Assembly (NCBI GenBank): GCA_019245255.1
Contig: JAFARV010000085.1
Location: 1-35,426, forward strand
DNA length: 35,426 nucleotides
Source of the DNA: Acidobacteriaceae bacterium
GTDB taxonomy: Bacteria > Acidobacteriota > Terriglobia > Bryobacterales > Bryobacteraceae
Direction of reading: 5' to 3'
Shown: one piece after another, positions 23,801 through 31,863 of the stretch
Layout of the letters: the number at the start of each line of letters is the position of its first letter
Position numbering within the stretch: position 1 is the first letter of the stretch
The notes under the pieces: generated by a model
The model's input: only the letters and a program-made list of their open reading frames with translations
Told to the model about the DNA's origin: nothing
The model's database searches: none
Made by a program: the position numbers and the translations under genes

Positions 23801-23942
23801 ATGGTCGAGGATCTGACCTTGGTGACCCTCGACGGTGACATCCCCAAATACGCCTCAGATCGGTTGCGAGTTCTGGCATGAGCGCGCTTGTCACCGTTTC
23901 CGATCCCCTCCCGGCGATTCGCCGCCTGGTGCTCGATTCCGT
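23801..23942 (+). repeat. Junction repeat, copy B (vapC fragment plus intact recombinase start)
   Basis: A 142-base partner of 22980-23123. Here the vapC part is only a 26-codon fragment ending VLA-stop, and the recombinase start is intact and overlaps that stop (ATGA). This preserves the ancestral vapC-recombinase coupling. Confidence 0.9.
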
Positions 23943-24840
23943 CTCGAGCCCACTCACGAAAACGCTCTACGCGAAGGCGCTGGACGACTTCTTCGCCTGG
24001 CGGCTCGAAAACGGATCCCCAGTATTTCATCGCGCAGCCGTGCAAGCTCATCGCGCGTGGCTCGAAGCGCAGAACTATGCGCCATCTTCAATCAACCAAC
24101 GTCTGGCCGCACTTCGGAAACTAGCGCGGGAAGCCGCGGCCAATGGCTGGCTCGACGCCGAGACGGCCGCTGGCATCGACCAGATGCCGGGTGTGAAACA
24201 GCAGGGAACCCGGAGTGGCAACTGGTTAACCAAGCAGCAAGCGGCGGCGCTGCTGCATGCGCCGGACCCGTGTACGCTCAAGGGAATTCGGGACCGAGCC
24301 ATTTTGGCGGTCCTCATCGGATGCGCTCTGCGGCGGTCCGAACTGGTGGCGCTTGAAACGGACCATGTGCAACAGCGCGATGGCCGTTGGGTGCTGGTTG
24401 ACCTCCGCGGCAAGCACGGCCGTATTCGCTCGATCGCCATTCCGCCTTGGGTCAAACAGGCGTTCGATCTCTGGATGGATGCTGCCGATGTCATCGAAGG
24501 AAAACTGTTCCGCGCCCTCAATCGTCACGGCATGCTCACGCGCGATACGCTTTCCACGCAGGCGGTGCTCGACATTGTGAAAGAGTACAGTGAACGACTC
24601 GGGATTCGGGTGCGCCCGCACGATCTGCGGCGCACCTGCGCGAAGCTGTGCCGGGCTGCGGGCGGGGATTTGGAACAGATTCAGTTGCTGCTCGGGCACG
24701 CCTCCATTCAAACAACGGAGCGTTATCTTGGCACCCGTCAGAACCTGGCCGACGCTCCTAATGACCGGCTGGGGCTCGGTTGGGACGCGTCAGCGAGAGA
24801 AGGGCGGGTGTTTTCGGAGCTTGAGTTCCAAGCTCCTTGA
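23878..24840 (+). CDS. Tyrosine recombinase (XerC/D-like integrase)
   Basis: A 320-residue recombinase with an N-terminal SAM-like core-binding domain (residues 15-100) and a catalytic domain holding all signature residues: R152 (CALRRSEL), K179 (GKHGRIRSI), H248 and R251 (HDLRRTCA), H274 (LGHASIQTTERY) and nucleophile Y283. It cuts and rejoins DNA at att- or dif-like sites. Its overlap with a vapC fragment shows it was once the third gene of a vapBC operon. It may be responsible for mobility of nearby cassettes, which is inference. Confidence 0.92.
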   Translation: MSALVTVSDPLPAIRRLVLDSVSSPLTKTLYAKALDDFFAWRLENGSPVFHRAAVQAHRAWLEAQNYAPSSINQRLAALRKLAREAAANGWLDAETAAGIDQMPGVKQQGTRSGNWLTKQQAAALLHAPDPCTLKGIRDRAILAVLIGCALRRSELVALETDHVQQRDGRWVLVDLRGKHGRIRSIAIPPWVKQAFDLWMDAADVIEGKLFRALNRHGMLTRDTLSTQAVLDIVKEYSERLGIRVRPHDLRRTCAKLCRAAGGDLEQIQLLLGHASIQTTERYLGTRQNLADAPNDRLGLGWDASAREGRVFSELEFQAP

Positions 24841-24994
24841 TGGCATGAGTCAGTGAGTATCAGCCGCATATCGCCAACGCCAGCCGTGCGATTTCAGGAA
24901 CGGCGGGAAAGAGAGGTTAGCCTGGCTGCACCATGACTGCCGCAGCAAACTTGACCCGTCCAGGAAACCCTTTCATAGTGAAGAAGGAGATGAT

Positions 24995-25538
24995 ATGTCG
25001 GCATCGACAGCCCAACTCACACCGGACGCTCTTCTCCTTTTACCGAAACCCCCCGAAGGAAAGCAATACGAACTGAGCGATAGAGAGCTGATCGTCGTGG
25101 GCAACGCCGGCGCTCTCGATGAGCTCATCAAGACGAGAGTGTTCGAGATCCTGACGGAATACCGTCTGCGGATGAAGAACGGCCGTGCTTTCGCCGAAAC
25201 GCAGTTCACCTTGCGCCAGGATCGCGCGCGCATTCCGGATGTGGCGTGGGTGGGCCAGGACAAGCTCGCTCTGATTCCGCGTGCGAATCAGGCCATTCCC
25301 ATCGCTCCTGATTTGGCGGTCGAAATCATTTCGGACTCCGAAGCGCCGGAGGAGACGGAACAACGGCTCCGAGACTACCTGGGAAGCAGGCAGCGAGGTC
25401 TGGCAGGTGTTCCCGTCGCTTGCCAGCGTAACGGTGTGGCGGGGAAACCAAGGTTCAAGAGTAGACAAAGAGCAGGTCGTCACCTCCGAACGGCTGCCCG
25501 GGTTTGTCATCCCCGTTTCTGAACTGTTCCGGTTGTAA
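24995..25538 (+). pseudogene. Uma2 family gene with a 1-base frameshift
   Basis: The frame from ATG 24995 (GAAGGAG site upstream) encodes a normal Uma2/DUF820 start: YELSDRELIVVGNAG, ETQFTLRQDRARIPDVAWVG with the conserved PD, and APDLAVEIISDSEAPEETEQRLRDYL. After that the reading is nonsense. The proper ending, EAGSEVWQVFPSLASVTVWR to VIPVSELFRL, is in the next frame and stops at 25538. Removing one G from GGG near 25380 restores Tyr-Leu-Glu-Ala-Gly. It is a decayed gene or a homopolymer sequencing error. Confidence 0.75.
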
Positions 25539-25588
25539 GCAGGTCGCGGCACTCCCCCCAAGCAGATACGATGGAGGAAAGTAAGCAC

Positions 25589-25825
25589 ATGGCTGCACTG
25601 GATTGGTCCCAATGCCCAGCAGTAGAGAGCATTCCCGGCAAGCGCAGCGGCGCCTGGGTATTCAAAGGCACCCGCACGCCCATTTCCACTGTCTTCGAAA
25701 ACATCGAAGATATGAGCGTTGACGAGCTTGTTGATGAATTTGGAGTAACGCGGGAGCAGGTTCACGCCGTTCTTCAGTTCGCTGCGCAAAGTGCCGAACC
25801 GATTATGACCGGTCCGCGCGCATAA
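25589..25825 (+). CDS. DUF433 family antitoxin (VapB45-like)
   Basis: A 78-residue DUF433 protein: CPAVESIPGKRSGAWVFKGT, RTPISTVFENIEDMSVDELV, and DEFGVTREQVHAVLQFAAQS, a small HTH-like fold. I chose ATG 25589, with GGAGGAAAG upstream, over ATG 25571. DUF433 proteins pair with DUF5615 PIN-like toxins. Here the ATG of such a toxin immediately follows the stop, but the toxin is interrupted. Confidence 0.85.
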   Translation: MAALDWSQCPAVESIPGKRSGAWVFKGTRTPISTVFENIEDMSVDELVDEFGVTREQVHAVLQFAAQSAEPIMTGPRA

Positions 25826-25918
25826 ATGCTCGTTCTGTTCGACAACGGAACACCGCGCACGCTGGCCCGTTTCTGGGTAGCGGTAAGGATTCCTTCCAAA
25901 AACCCATTGATCTCTTAA
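25826..25918 (+). pseudogene. DUF5615 PIN-like toxin, 5' fragment
   Basis: The first 16 codons (LVLFDNGTPRTLARF) match the start of DUF5615 toxins, including the catalytic Asp of strand one. At 25874 the sequence passes into the inverted repeat of an inserted element and stops after 30 residues. The rest of the toxin resumes at 28940. Confidence 0.8.
25875..25917 (+). repeat. Left terminal inverted repeat
   Basis: It begins GGGTAGCGGTAAGGATTCC. Its first 25 bases match the right end with one extra base. Confidence 0.8.
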
Positions 25919-26018
25919 TTTAGGCGTGGCGTTGCGCTCGGGTAACAGCTATCCAGCTCTTTCGCCGTAGGGTGAGCCTTCAGCCGCGGATACCGCGGTA
26001 TCGATTGCGGTGGGCACG

Positions 26019-26298
26019 CTATCTCTTTGCCTGCCGTTTCTGAAATGCAGGTTTGGCGTTCCTTGCCAGAATGCGGGAGATCGTAGCGGGATGTACTCTG
26101 AAGAGGCGCGCCGCGTCGGCGGCTGTCTTCTCCCCCCGGTTGGACCATCTTCACAACGGCCGCCGGATGCCTTTTCGCGAAAGATCTGATCGCACTCTGC
26201 CGCCTTCAGAGCAGCAACTTGCGCGGCTGTGCCCTGATCGTCGGTGGAAACGCGCGCGTAGCCGAAGCGCAGTGCATAATCGCCATCGATTTCGTCAT
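26019..26298 (-). pseudogene. Serine resolvase remnant
   Basis: The N-terminal resolvase signature FGYARVSTDDQGTAAQVAAL with the catalytic Ser is followed by CDQIFREKASGGR. The sequence then jumps, with frame changes, to a resolvase C-terminal HTH in another frame (GEKTAADAARLFRVHPATIS then RILARN) ending at TAG 26019. About 100 central residues are missing. It must be inactive, and marks the element as derived from a resolvase-bearing transposon. Confidence 0.75.
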
Positions 26299-26489
26299 GC
26301 AATACAGTTCTGCAACGCGAGAATCGAGCAATCGGCTGAGTGGGGTTCCGTTGCACAAACGGAGGTTTGCACAACGTGTTTCGATCAGCAGCCGGTGAAG
26401 AGGCCCGTCTCAACGCCTCTGATAGGCTTCCTCCCTAAGCAGCGGAATCTGCTGAGTCTGCCCGCAGACCGCCTGAAAGTTCTCAAAAC

Positions 26490-27371
26490 TTAGTTCTGTA
26501 CTGACGATTGCGGTAATGCTTTTCTCTCGATCCAATCTCCCCGACTATCCTGCCACTTCACAAGCACATCGCCCGAGGGTTCCGTCTCGAGGCGGAGGTT
26601 GTGAATGGGATCCTCTGACTCACCAATGCGTTCGTATGGCGGCAAAGTCGGGTCTACACCTGACCAAGGTTCCCCCACGCGAGGTCTAACCGGGCTATTT
26701 GCAGCCCAAGTCGCGGTGCTTTCTAGAACAACGTGCTTCCCACCAAGTGAGACGGCAAACACGTTTACGCCACGCATGACGGCCTCTGTTGTGTTGTCCT
26801 CGTAGTGTAGATTTTCGCGTTTGACCGCGAGAGAAGCAAAATCCTCCAGCAGAGGCTCGCGAACAATAAAATCAGCATAGGCCCGCGGATCATAGCTATA
26901 CGCCAGCCGATATTGCCCGGGCTTCAAAGGTACACAGCCAGTCGGCAGCAGTGGCCGACCCGAAAACACGGGGGCATCGCTGCGGGTCGTTCTCGTAAGT
27001 CGGTCTTGCGGTTGCAACAGGACCGTATGGTCATCTGACCAGGGCGTGTAGGCAGAATACGGGTGGGGTGAAAGGTTTCGATATTCCAGATCGCCTTCAG
27101 CGTCTCCGCGTGCCTTCTCCAGAATGTCTATACCGGACCGCTCGGGCCAAAACGGCGACAGCACTTCGAGCGTCCGGTCGGCCGGATTCACAACTGAAAT
27201 CGTGAGCGTTGCCAGTTCGCCCGGTGCATATACCGTGTGGTCCATGCTTATAGTCGTTTGAAGATATCTCATGTTTGATTCCGGAGCTGTTGGCTCTTCA
27301 TCAAGTGCCACTTGAGGCCACAACGGGGTGACGCCAAAAACAAATATCATTACAGATCTCAGTAATCGCAT
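26490..27371 (-). CDS. Secreted protein of unknown function, element cargo
   Basis: A 293-residue protein. I chose the ATG at 27371, which has GAGG five bases upstream and gives a signal peptide RLLRSVMIFVFGVTPLWPQ. The next region (SMDHTVYAPGELATLTISVVNPADRTLEVL) looks like an immunoglobulin-like beta-sandwich, as in intracellular proteinase inhibitor/DUF-type sandwich domains. The C-terminal part is WQDSRGDWIERK. The substrate is unknown. It lies 45 bases downstream of the metalloprotease gene in the same direction; a protease/inhibitor pairing is a speculation from this fold and order. Confidence 0.6.
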   Translation of the reverse strand: MRLLRSVMIFVFGVTPLWPQVALDEEPTAPESNMRYLQTTISMDHTVYAPGELATLTISVVNPADRTLEVLSPFWPERSGIDILEKARGDAEGDLEYRNLSPHPYSAYTPWSDDHTVLLQPQDRLTRTTRSDAPVFSGRPLLPTGCVPLKPGQYRLAYSYDPRAYADFIVREPLLEDFASLAVKRENLHYEDNTTEAVMRGVNVFAVSLGGKHVVLESTATWAANSPVRPRVGEPWSGVDPTLPPYERIGESEDPIHNLRLETEPSGDVLVKWQDSRGDWIERKALPQSSVQN

Positions 27372-27416
27372 TATGACCTCGACATTTAGTGGAACTTCAC
27401 CCATATGTTGTGCCTG

Positions 27417-28740
27417 TCATCTGGCGGGCCAGGATAATACGTCCACTCGTCTATATCCTTGAAGAGTCCAACGCGGAGTCCAATCCATAATGTGTTGGAG
27501 TTGGTCCTCAATTAGCAGATTAGTTGCTGGCCCAGCAAGCGCATTCCGAGTTGTTACGCGATAGATGCAATCTGGCAAGCCTAGACAATTAGCCAATCCC
27601 TTAGGTGGAACTTCAGTCTTTCCCGTGATGCTGTTGCCTGCTAATGCGCCAAGAGGGAGGACGTCGTCAGATATTTCAGTCCCACCGAGGTAGTCATACC
27701 GGTCCAGCCGCACGAACAACTGGTTATCACGCCGTTCTGCAACACTGTACTGTTGCAATGACAATGACTGCACGTTGGCTGGCTGGTCTAACGGGAGAAT
27801 GGGTCCTGGCCTCAGTGGATGGTGCAAATTAAATTTATGCCCAGTTTCATGGGCTACAATTTGCGCCAGGTACACACTAGCAGGAAACTGCTTCAGAGCA
27901 GCGCATGCCCCCAACTGGGAAAAATCGATTTGAGTTGCTGTACCATCGTTTGTAAATGTTATTGCGTTTCCAACCGGTCCACCCTTTGGCGGAGTTGCGT
28001 TGCAAGCGGCACCGAGGCGGTGATCCTCATAGAACAAGGCATATCCTCGAAACTGCGCAGTCGCGTATGGGCTATTGAAGTTCAGGAGTCCGAGTCTGTC
28101 GTGGGCGTGCGTATGTCCAGACTGGTCGGAATTTACACGCCTGTAGACGACAAAAGAGCTTGTCTGGGGGGCAAGGATACTCCTTAATGCGCTGGTTAGG
28201 CAGTTTGGCTGCAAGCCCGCGGCTCCGCAGGTCTGGGTGCCGATCAAGTCCAAGAAGAACACGTCCTGTTTGCCAACTGGATCCGTATCGCTCCAAGCGA
28301 CAGTGCTGTCATCGTCTGTTACATAATGAAAGCCACGGTATTCATCGTAGACTGAGAATCCATCACCAGTAGGAGCAGTTGAATCGAAGCCCGGCTCCTG
28401 GTCCCAGTCTGGCGGTAGATGGGCACCATTAACAGTTGAGTACTGGTCTTCCCAGCTATCTGCGATTCCATCGCAATCCTGATCCACGGGCAGGCTTGCG
28501 AAGTTGCCGGAGCCGGCGCAACTCGGCGGTGTTGCGTTCAGTCCCCGCCGTCAAGAATCCTCTATCCCCTCCATCCGGAAGCAATCCGATGTACGATCCG
28601 AATGCGTTGCTGCAGGTAGTCTGAGTATGAACAGGAATGGCAGCTCCGGTGACGAGCAACGACAAAACGGACAAAAACTTTGCGAGGTACGTAGACCGTT
28701 TGATGAAGACCGGTCTTTTCAGGCGGTCCTGGGCCATTTG
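27417..28740 (-). pseudogene. Secreted metzincin-like metalloprotease, frameshifted near its N-terminus
   Basis: From 28487 downward the frame encodes DQDCDGIADSWEDQY, a thrombospondin type 3-like calcium loop, then a catalytic domain with QIVAHETGHKFNLHH, the metzincin zinc motif HExxHxxxxxH (Asn in place of the usual Gly). A signal peptide (STYLAKFLSVLSLLVTGAAI) and TTCSNAFGSYIGLLPDGGDR lie upstream in another frame. One extra base in the CCCC run at 28543-28546 separates them; removing it gives LTAG-LNATPPSCAGSGNFASLP and one ~440-residue preproprotein. The shortened GTG-started form would lack a signal peptide. Decay or sequencing error are both possible. Confidence 0.65.
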
Positions 28741-28896
28741 CATCGGCATCGAAGTTGTTATCGACGCGCTGAAAGGCTGATACGAGGGAATTTGTGGTGT
28801 TGGATCACCCTAATCCGTACGGGAGTGAGGGTGAGTACTTACAGAATCTCTAAGCATTGGATCGCGAACTCTTAATGTCATCGACCTGCCCGGACG

Positions 28897-28938
28897 GCGG
28901 GTAAGAATCAATCATTGGAAGGAATCCTTACCGCACCC
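28897..28938 (-). repeat. Right terminal inverted repeat
   Basis: On the minus strand it starts GGGTGCGGTAAGGATTCC and mirrors the left end. It abuts the resumed toxin frame at 28940. Confidence 0.8.
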
Positions 28939-28939
28939 T

Positions 28940-29251
28940 TATCTGATTGACCGGCACACCGTCACCGAAGCCCGTGCGCGCGGATGGGGAGAGCTTGGAA
29001 ACGGCGAGCTTTTAAACGAAGCCGAAGCCGCAGGACTTGAAGTATTGGTAACGACAGACCGCAATATCAGGTATCAGCAAAATCTTGCCGGTCGTAAAAT
29101 CGCTCTTGTCGTTTTGGGCAAAGGCCGGTGGACCATCATAAAGCCACATATCACCGAGATTGTGGCCACCATCGCTGCCGCCACTCCCGGCAGCTACGTC
29201 GAGGTGGAGATTCCGTCCGCGCCGAAGTTGAACGTCAGGCAGAAACCGTGA
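28940..29251 (+). pseudogene. DUF5615 PIN-like toxin, 3' fragment
   Basis: It encodes YLIDRHTVTEARARGWGELG, NGELLNEAEAAGLEVLVTTD, RNIRYQQNLAGRKIALVVLG, the conserved body of DUF5615 toxins, including the TTDxN motif. Joined to 25826-25873 it would make a protein of about 119 residues, the usual family size. It is separated from its start by the inserted element. It overlaps the 3' end of the convergent deacetylase gene by 17 bases. Confidence 0.8.
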
Positions 29252-30134
29252 CTGCTTCTGCAACGCCGAAGGACTGCTCCGGACTGATGCGGGCGTAGAC
29301 GTCCCGGATGGTCGAAAACCGGAAATCCTGCAAGAGGCGCGTGAGCTTTGGTCCCATGCTGCTGAGCCCTAAATACGTTCGCATGCGGGCAATCGGACCG
29401 TTTGCCAGCCGCGGCTGGCCAGGGTCAACTTCCCATGGATGCACATAGACGCAGGCAGGCTCGCCTTCCACACGATTGACTCTTCGAATGCCCGCTGCCG
29501 TGTAGCGATAAGGAAAAATGCGTAAATAACCTCCACCGCCAATCGGAGCCACGCGATTCCCGGAGAGTTGCACAGTCGCAACCGGGATTTCCGTGATCTG
29601 ACCCGAAGGAGTGTGGATCACATGTGCGTGACGCGGCGAGCCGGGAATGCCATACCGGTCATGCACAATGGGGCAAATGCTCGAGTCATGCGTGAAGCCG
29701 CACTCGGCAAGGACGTCGAGTGCCCAGAGACTGTTCTCGGTTATGGAAAAGCTCGGCGCGCGGTAGGTTCTCGGAGTCACACCGCAGGCGTCTTCGATGG
29801 CCTTAACAGCCGCTTTCGTATCGGCCTTAAATTGCGTGGGCGAGAGCTCATAGACCAACCGGTGTTCATGGCTGTGACACGCGATCTCATGTCCGGCCGC
29901 GGCAATGCGCCGGACCAAATATGGATGTTCAGAAGCGACCCATCCGAGGATAAAGAATGTCGCCCGAACATCGAATGCCTCGAGCAAATCTAAAACGTAT
30001 GCCGTACCGCTTTCGACTCGAGAGGGCAGGGAAGACCATTGAGCGGAGCTGACATGAGCTCCGACTTCGCTCGGATGAAAGTATTCCTCTACGTCTACGC
30101 TAAATGCATTCAGCATGGTCTCAGAGGTACTCAT
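29235..30134 (-). CDS. XrtA/PEP-CTERM-type polysaccharide deacetylase
   Basis: A 299-residue NodB-type deacetylase: MLNAFSVDVEEYFHPSE with catalytic D14, the zinc motif CHSHEH (H87 and H91), YRAPSFS and the C-terminal HPWEVDPGQPR. The wording NAFSVDVEEYFH and the GGGGYLRIFPYRYT segment are typical of the deacetylase family that accompanies the exosortase XrtA exopolysaccharide locus. It would deacetylate an exported polysaccharide. The presence of two PEP-CTERM genes nearby supports this, though no exosortase gene is in the window. Confidence 0.88.
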   Translation of the reverse strand: MSTSETMLNAFSVDVEEYFHPSEVGAHVSSAQWSSLPSRVESGTAYVLDLLEAFDVRATFFILGWVASEHPYLVRRIAAAGHEIACHSHEHRLVYELSPTQFKADTKAAVKAIEDACGVTPRTYRAPSFSITENSLWALDVLAECGFTHDSSICPIVHDRYGIPGSPRHAHVIHTPSGQITEIPVATVQLSGNRVAPIGGGGYLRIFPYRYTAAGIRRVNRVEGEPACVYVHPWEVDPGQPRLANGPIARMRTYLGLSSMGPKLTRLLQDFRFSTIRDVYARISPEQSFGVAEAVTVSA

Positions 30135-30313
30135 TTCGAAGAGACATCACAGTCACGGAGATTCGGTGCATCGGGAAACAGTAAGTAAGCACGTCCTGTG
30201 CCAGGCACGAAAATGCTGAGGAGAGCGTCATCGCGACGCACTTTGTCCCAATTTTTAGGAATTGTAGCTAGACGGCAAAGCGCCGCAGTTGTCCGGTGTT
30301 CGCAAGCAATTGC
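30135..30313. other. Intergenic, nothing recognised
   Basis: A short region upstream of the deacetylase gene, with no clear promoter box. Confidence 0.4.
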
Positions 30314-31534
30314 TTACAGCTGCGGAGCTACAACAGGCACAAACTTCCAGACCTGATCCGGTTGCAGCGTGCAGCTTGATTCCCGGATGGCTTGTTGCCC
30401 ACCGGCGCCGGTGAGACATTGGAGCGATTGCTCGGACAGAAGCACAAACCCCGATTGCGAAATAGGAATCATTGCCCAGGTTGAGCTGGTGCCGTTGAAC
30501 TGAAGTACAAGCTGCGGCGACCCGCTAGTTCCACTATCTAAAAACCCCGAATCGAACCGGATGTCGTACCCCGCGGTGACGGCTGCGACTTGCACCACTT
30601 GCTGTTGCCTCCCCGAGCAGGCTGCTTCAACTACGATGGTTTGCAATCGTGCCCCGGACGCGGCCGTCATACAGGCTCCGGTGCTGTTATCAACAATCTC
30701 AAAGCGCGAAGAGGACAAAGACGGCATGAGCGTCAAAGGCGTTGCGACGGTGCTGGAGCTAGAGGCAATTGTGATGGTCGCGGTCAATATGCTGGCCGGC
30801 GGATTCACCAGGATTTGAAACGCCCCCGCATTGGCGCCTTTGGGAATCGTCAGCGTGGCCGGGACAACGAGATTCGGAGAGGAACTGGAGATTGATAGCT
30901 GCGTGTTAGCTAGAACTGGGGCATATAACTGTACAGCGCAAATCCCAAAAGCGGCGCCCACGATGATGCTCGGTTCACAAGAGAGGCCCGTTATCTGCAC
31001 GGGTGGACTTTGCCCGCCAGCGTTGATCGAGATGGTTCCTGCTGCAGCTGTTATTGCTAACGAAGCGCCGTTTGCGTCCGCAGCGAGGACGTTTGAGAGT
31101 GGAACCGATACGGAACCCGCGACGGTTGACGCCAGAGTGATCTGAACCAGCGCCAGGACGCCGTTCCCGATGAGATTGTCATTGACAATTCCCGCCGCAA
31201 TGCAGGTGTATCCGGTGGGCTCCTGGTTACACACGATGCTCTTATTCGCTGCCAGCGCTGCCGGACCGGGCGAGACGGAGATGGAAGTAACATCCGCCGT
31301 TGGGTAAGCGAGTGTCCACTGGAGAGCCGCCGGGTTCGTGGCCGATGCGCCGGATGAGTATGTCAGGGGCAGCTGAATCGTCCCGCCCGGCGTCGATGTT
31401 CCGGAAGATAGCGTCAGGACGTCTTGGGCGCAAGCCAGACTGCAGAAGCACGCCAACACTAGGGCGCAGGCAGACTTTGAGGCGGCGCGCAGAGCACACG
31501 TATAGAGCGGTGCCAGCATAAACGGTGCAAGCAT
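30314..31534 (-). CDS. Secreted cohesin-like / ricin-like surface protein
   Basis: Up to 439 residues if started at 31633. I prefer ATG 31534 (406 residues), which places a signal sequence (RAASKSACALVLACFCSLACAQ) near the N-terminus. The sequence after it (VLTLSSGTSTPGGTIQLPLT, LQWTLAYPTADVTSISVSPG, GVLALVQITLASTVAGSVSV) resembles a cohesin/dockerin-binding beta-sandwich. A Thr/Ser-rich Ig-like stretch follows. The C-terminal third (FEIVDNSTGACMTAAS, QCLTGAGG, QVWKFVPV) looks like a ricin-type lectin repeat. It lacks a PEP-CTERM tail. It may bind polysaccharide at the surface; its domain calls are tentative. Confidence 0.55.
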   Translation of the reverse strand: MLAPFMLAPLYTCALRAASKSACALVLACFCSLACAQDVLTLSSGTSTPGGTIQLPLTYSSGASATNPAALQWTLAYPTADVTSISVSPGPAALAANKSIVCNQEPTGYTCIAAGIVNDNLIGNGVLALVQITLASTVAGSVSVPLSNVLAADANGASLAITAAAGTISINAGGQSPPVQITGLSCEPSIIVGAAFGICAVQLYAPVLANTQLSISSSSPNLVVPATLTIPKGANAGAFQILVNPPASILTATITIASSSSTVATPLTLMPSLSSSRFEIVDNSTGACMTAASGARLQTIVVEAACSGRQQQVVQVAAVTAGYDIRFDSGFLDSGTSGSPQLVLQFNGTSSTWAMIPISQSGFVLLSEQSLQCLTGAGGQQAIRESSCTLQPDQVWKFVPVVAPQL

Positions 31535-31694
31535 AAACAAGGTTAATTGTTGGCGGACAATCGATAATACTATAGTCCTGCTAGGGATATGCCGGCCTAT
31601 CGCATATATCCGTCCACGCCAGCAATCCTGCAATCGCTCTCGCCTCGGGAGCGAACCGACCTGTAGTCTACTGGATTGTTTTTAGGCTGAAACT

Positions 31695-31711
31695 CAAATC
31701 CGTTTCACTTA
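31695..31711 (+). promoter_or_regulatory. Upstream motif shared by both PEP-CTERM genes (copy 1)
   Basis: CAAATCCGTTTCACTTA matches 32938-32954 with one mismatch and lies 83 bases before the -24 box of the sigma-54 promoter. The spacing is almost identical in the second copy, as expected for an enhancer site. Confidence 0.5.
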
Positions 31712-31793
31712 ATGCCAGATACGACTGAGGTATGGTTCCCCCTAGTTGTCTTCATAGCCAGCTAAGTCGAAGAAAATGCACGGCGAGTTTGGA

Positions 31794-31809
31794 TGGCCGG
31801 GCGTTTGCT
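31794..31809 (+). promoter_or_regulatory. Sigma-54 promoter of PEP-CTERM gene 1
   Basis: TGGCCGG-GCGT-TTGCT has the invariant GG and GC separated by ten bases, as in the -24/-12 class. It is conserved in front of the second gene. Transcription would start about 45 bases before the ATG. Confidence 0.7.
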
Positions 31810-31820
31810 TATGAATGTGA

Positions 31821-31854
31821 CCGCGCTTACGCGGCTCTCAGATCTGAGGAGGAG
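31821..31854 (+). promoter_or_regulatory. Structured 5' leader of PEP-CTERM gene 1
   Basis: A small hairpin CCGCG-ctta-CGCGG (31821-31834) is followed by the palindrome CTCAGATCTGAG (31837-31848), whose right arm overlaps the ribosome site GAGGAGGAG (31846-31854). The paralog keeps the first hairpin but weakens the second (CTCAGATCGGAG). Confidence 0.4.
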
Positions 31855-31863
31855 TAAGAAGTA

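Larger units (their letters stand above)
25875..28938. mobile_element. 3.06-kb element with terminal inverted repeats, inserted in a toxin gene
   Basis: The ends are inverted repeats. GGGTAGCGGTAAGGATTCC (left) and GGGTGCGGTAAGGATTCC (right, reverse strand) share TTCCAA next, and after a short indel also ATTGAT..TCTTA, giving about 40 bp in all. Outside the ends, the two halves of a DUF5615 toxin join in frame. Inside are a broken serine resolvase and two secreted-protein genes, no transposase. The length of the repeat and the resolvase recall Tn3-derived non-autonomous elements, but the family is not proven and no clean target duplication is seen (TTTCT against TTATC). Confidence 0.75.

Noticed and set aside
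25040..25789. A 249-codon minus-strand frame over Uma2 and the DUF433 gene
   Set aside because: It lies opposite two recognisable families and has no motif.
28072..28296. Short minus-strand frame within the metalloprotease gene
   Set aside because: It overlaps the catalytic frame and lacks any signature.
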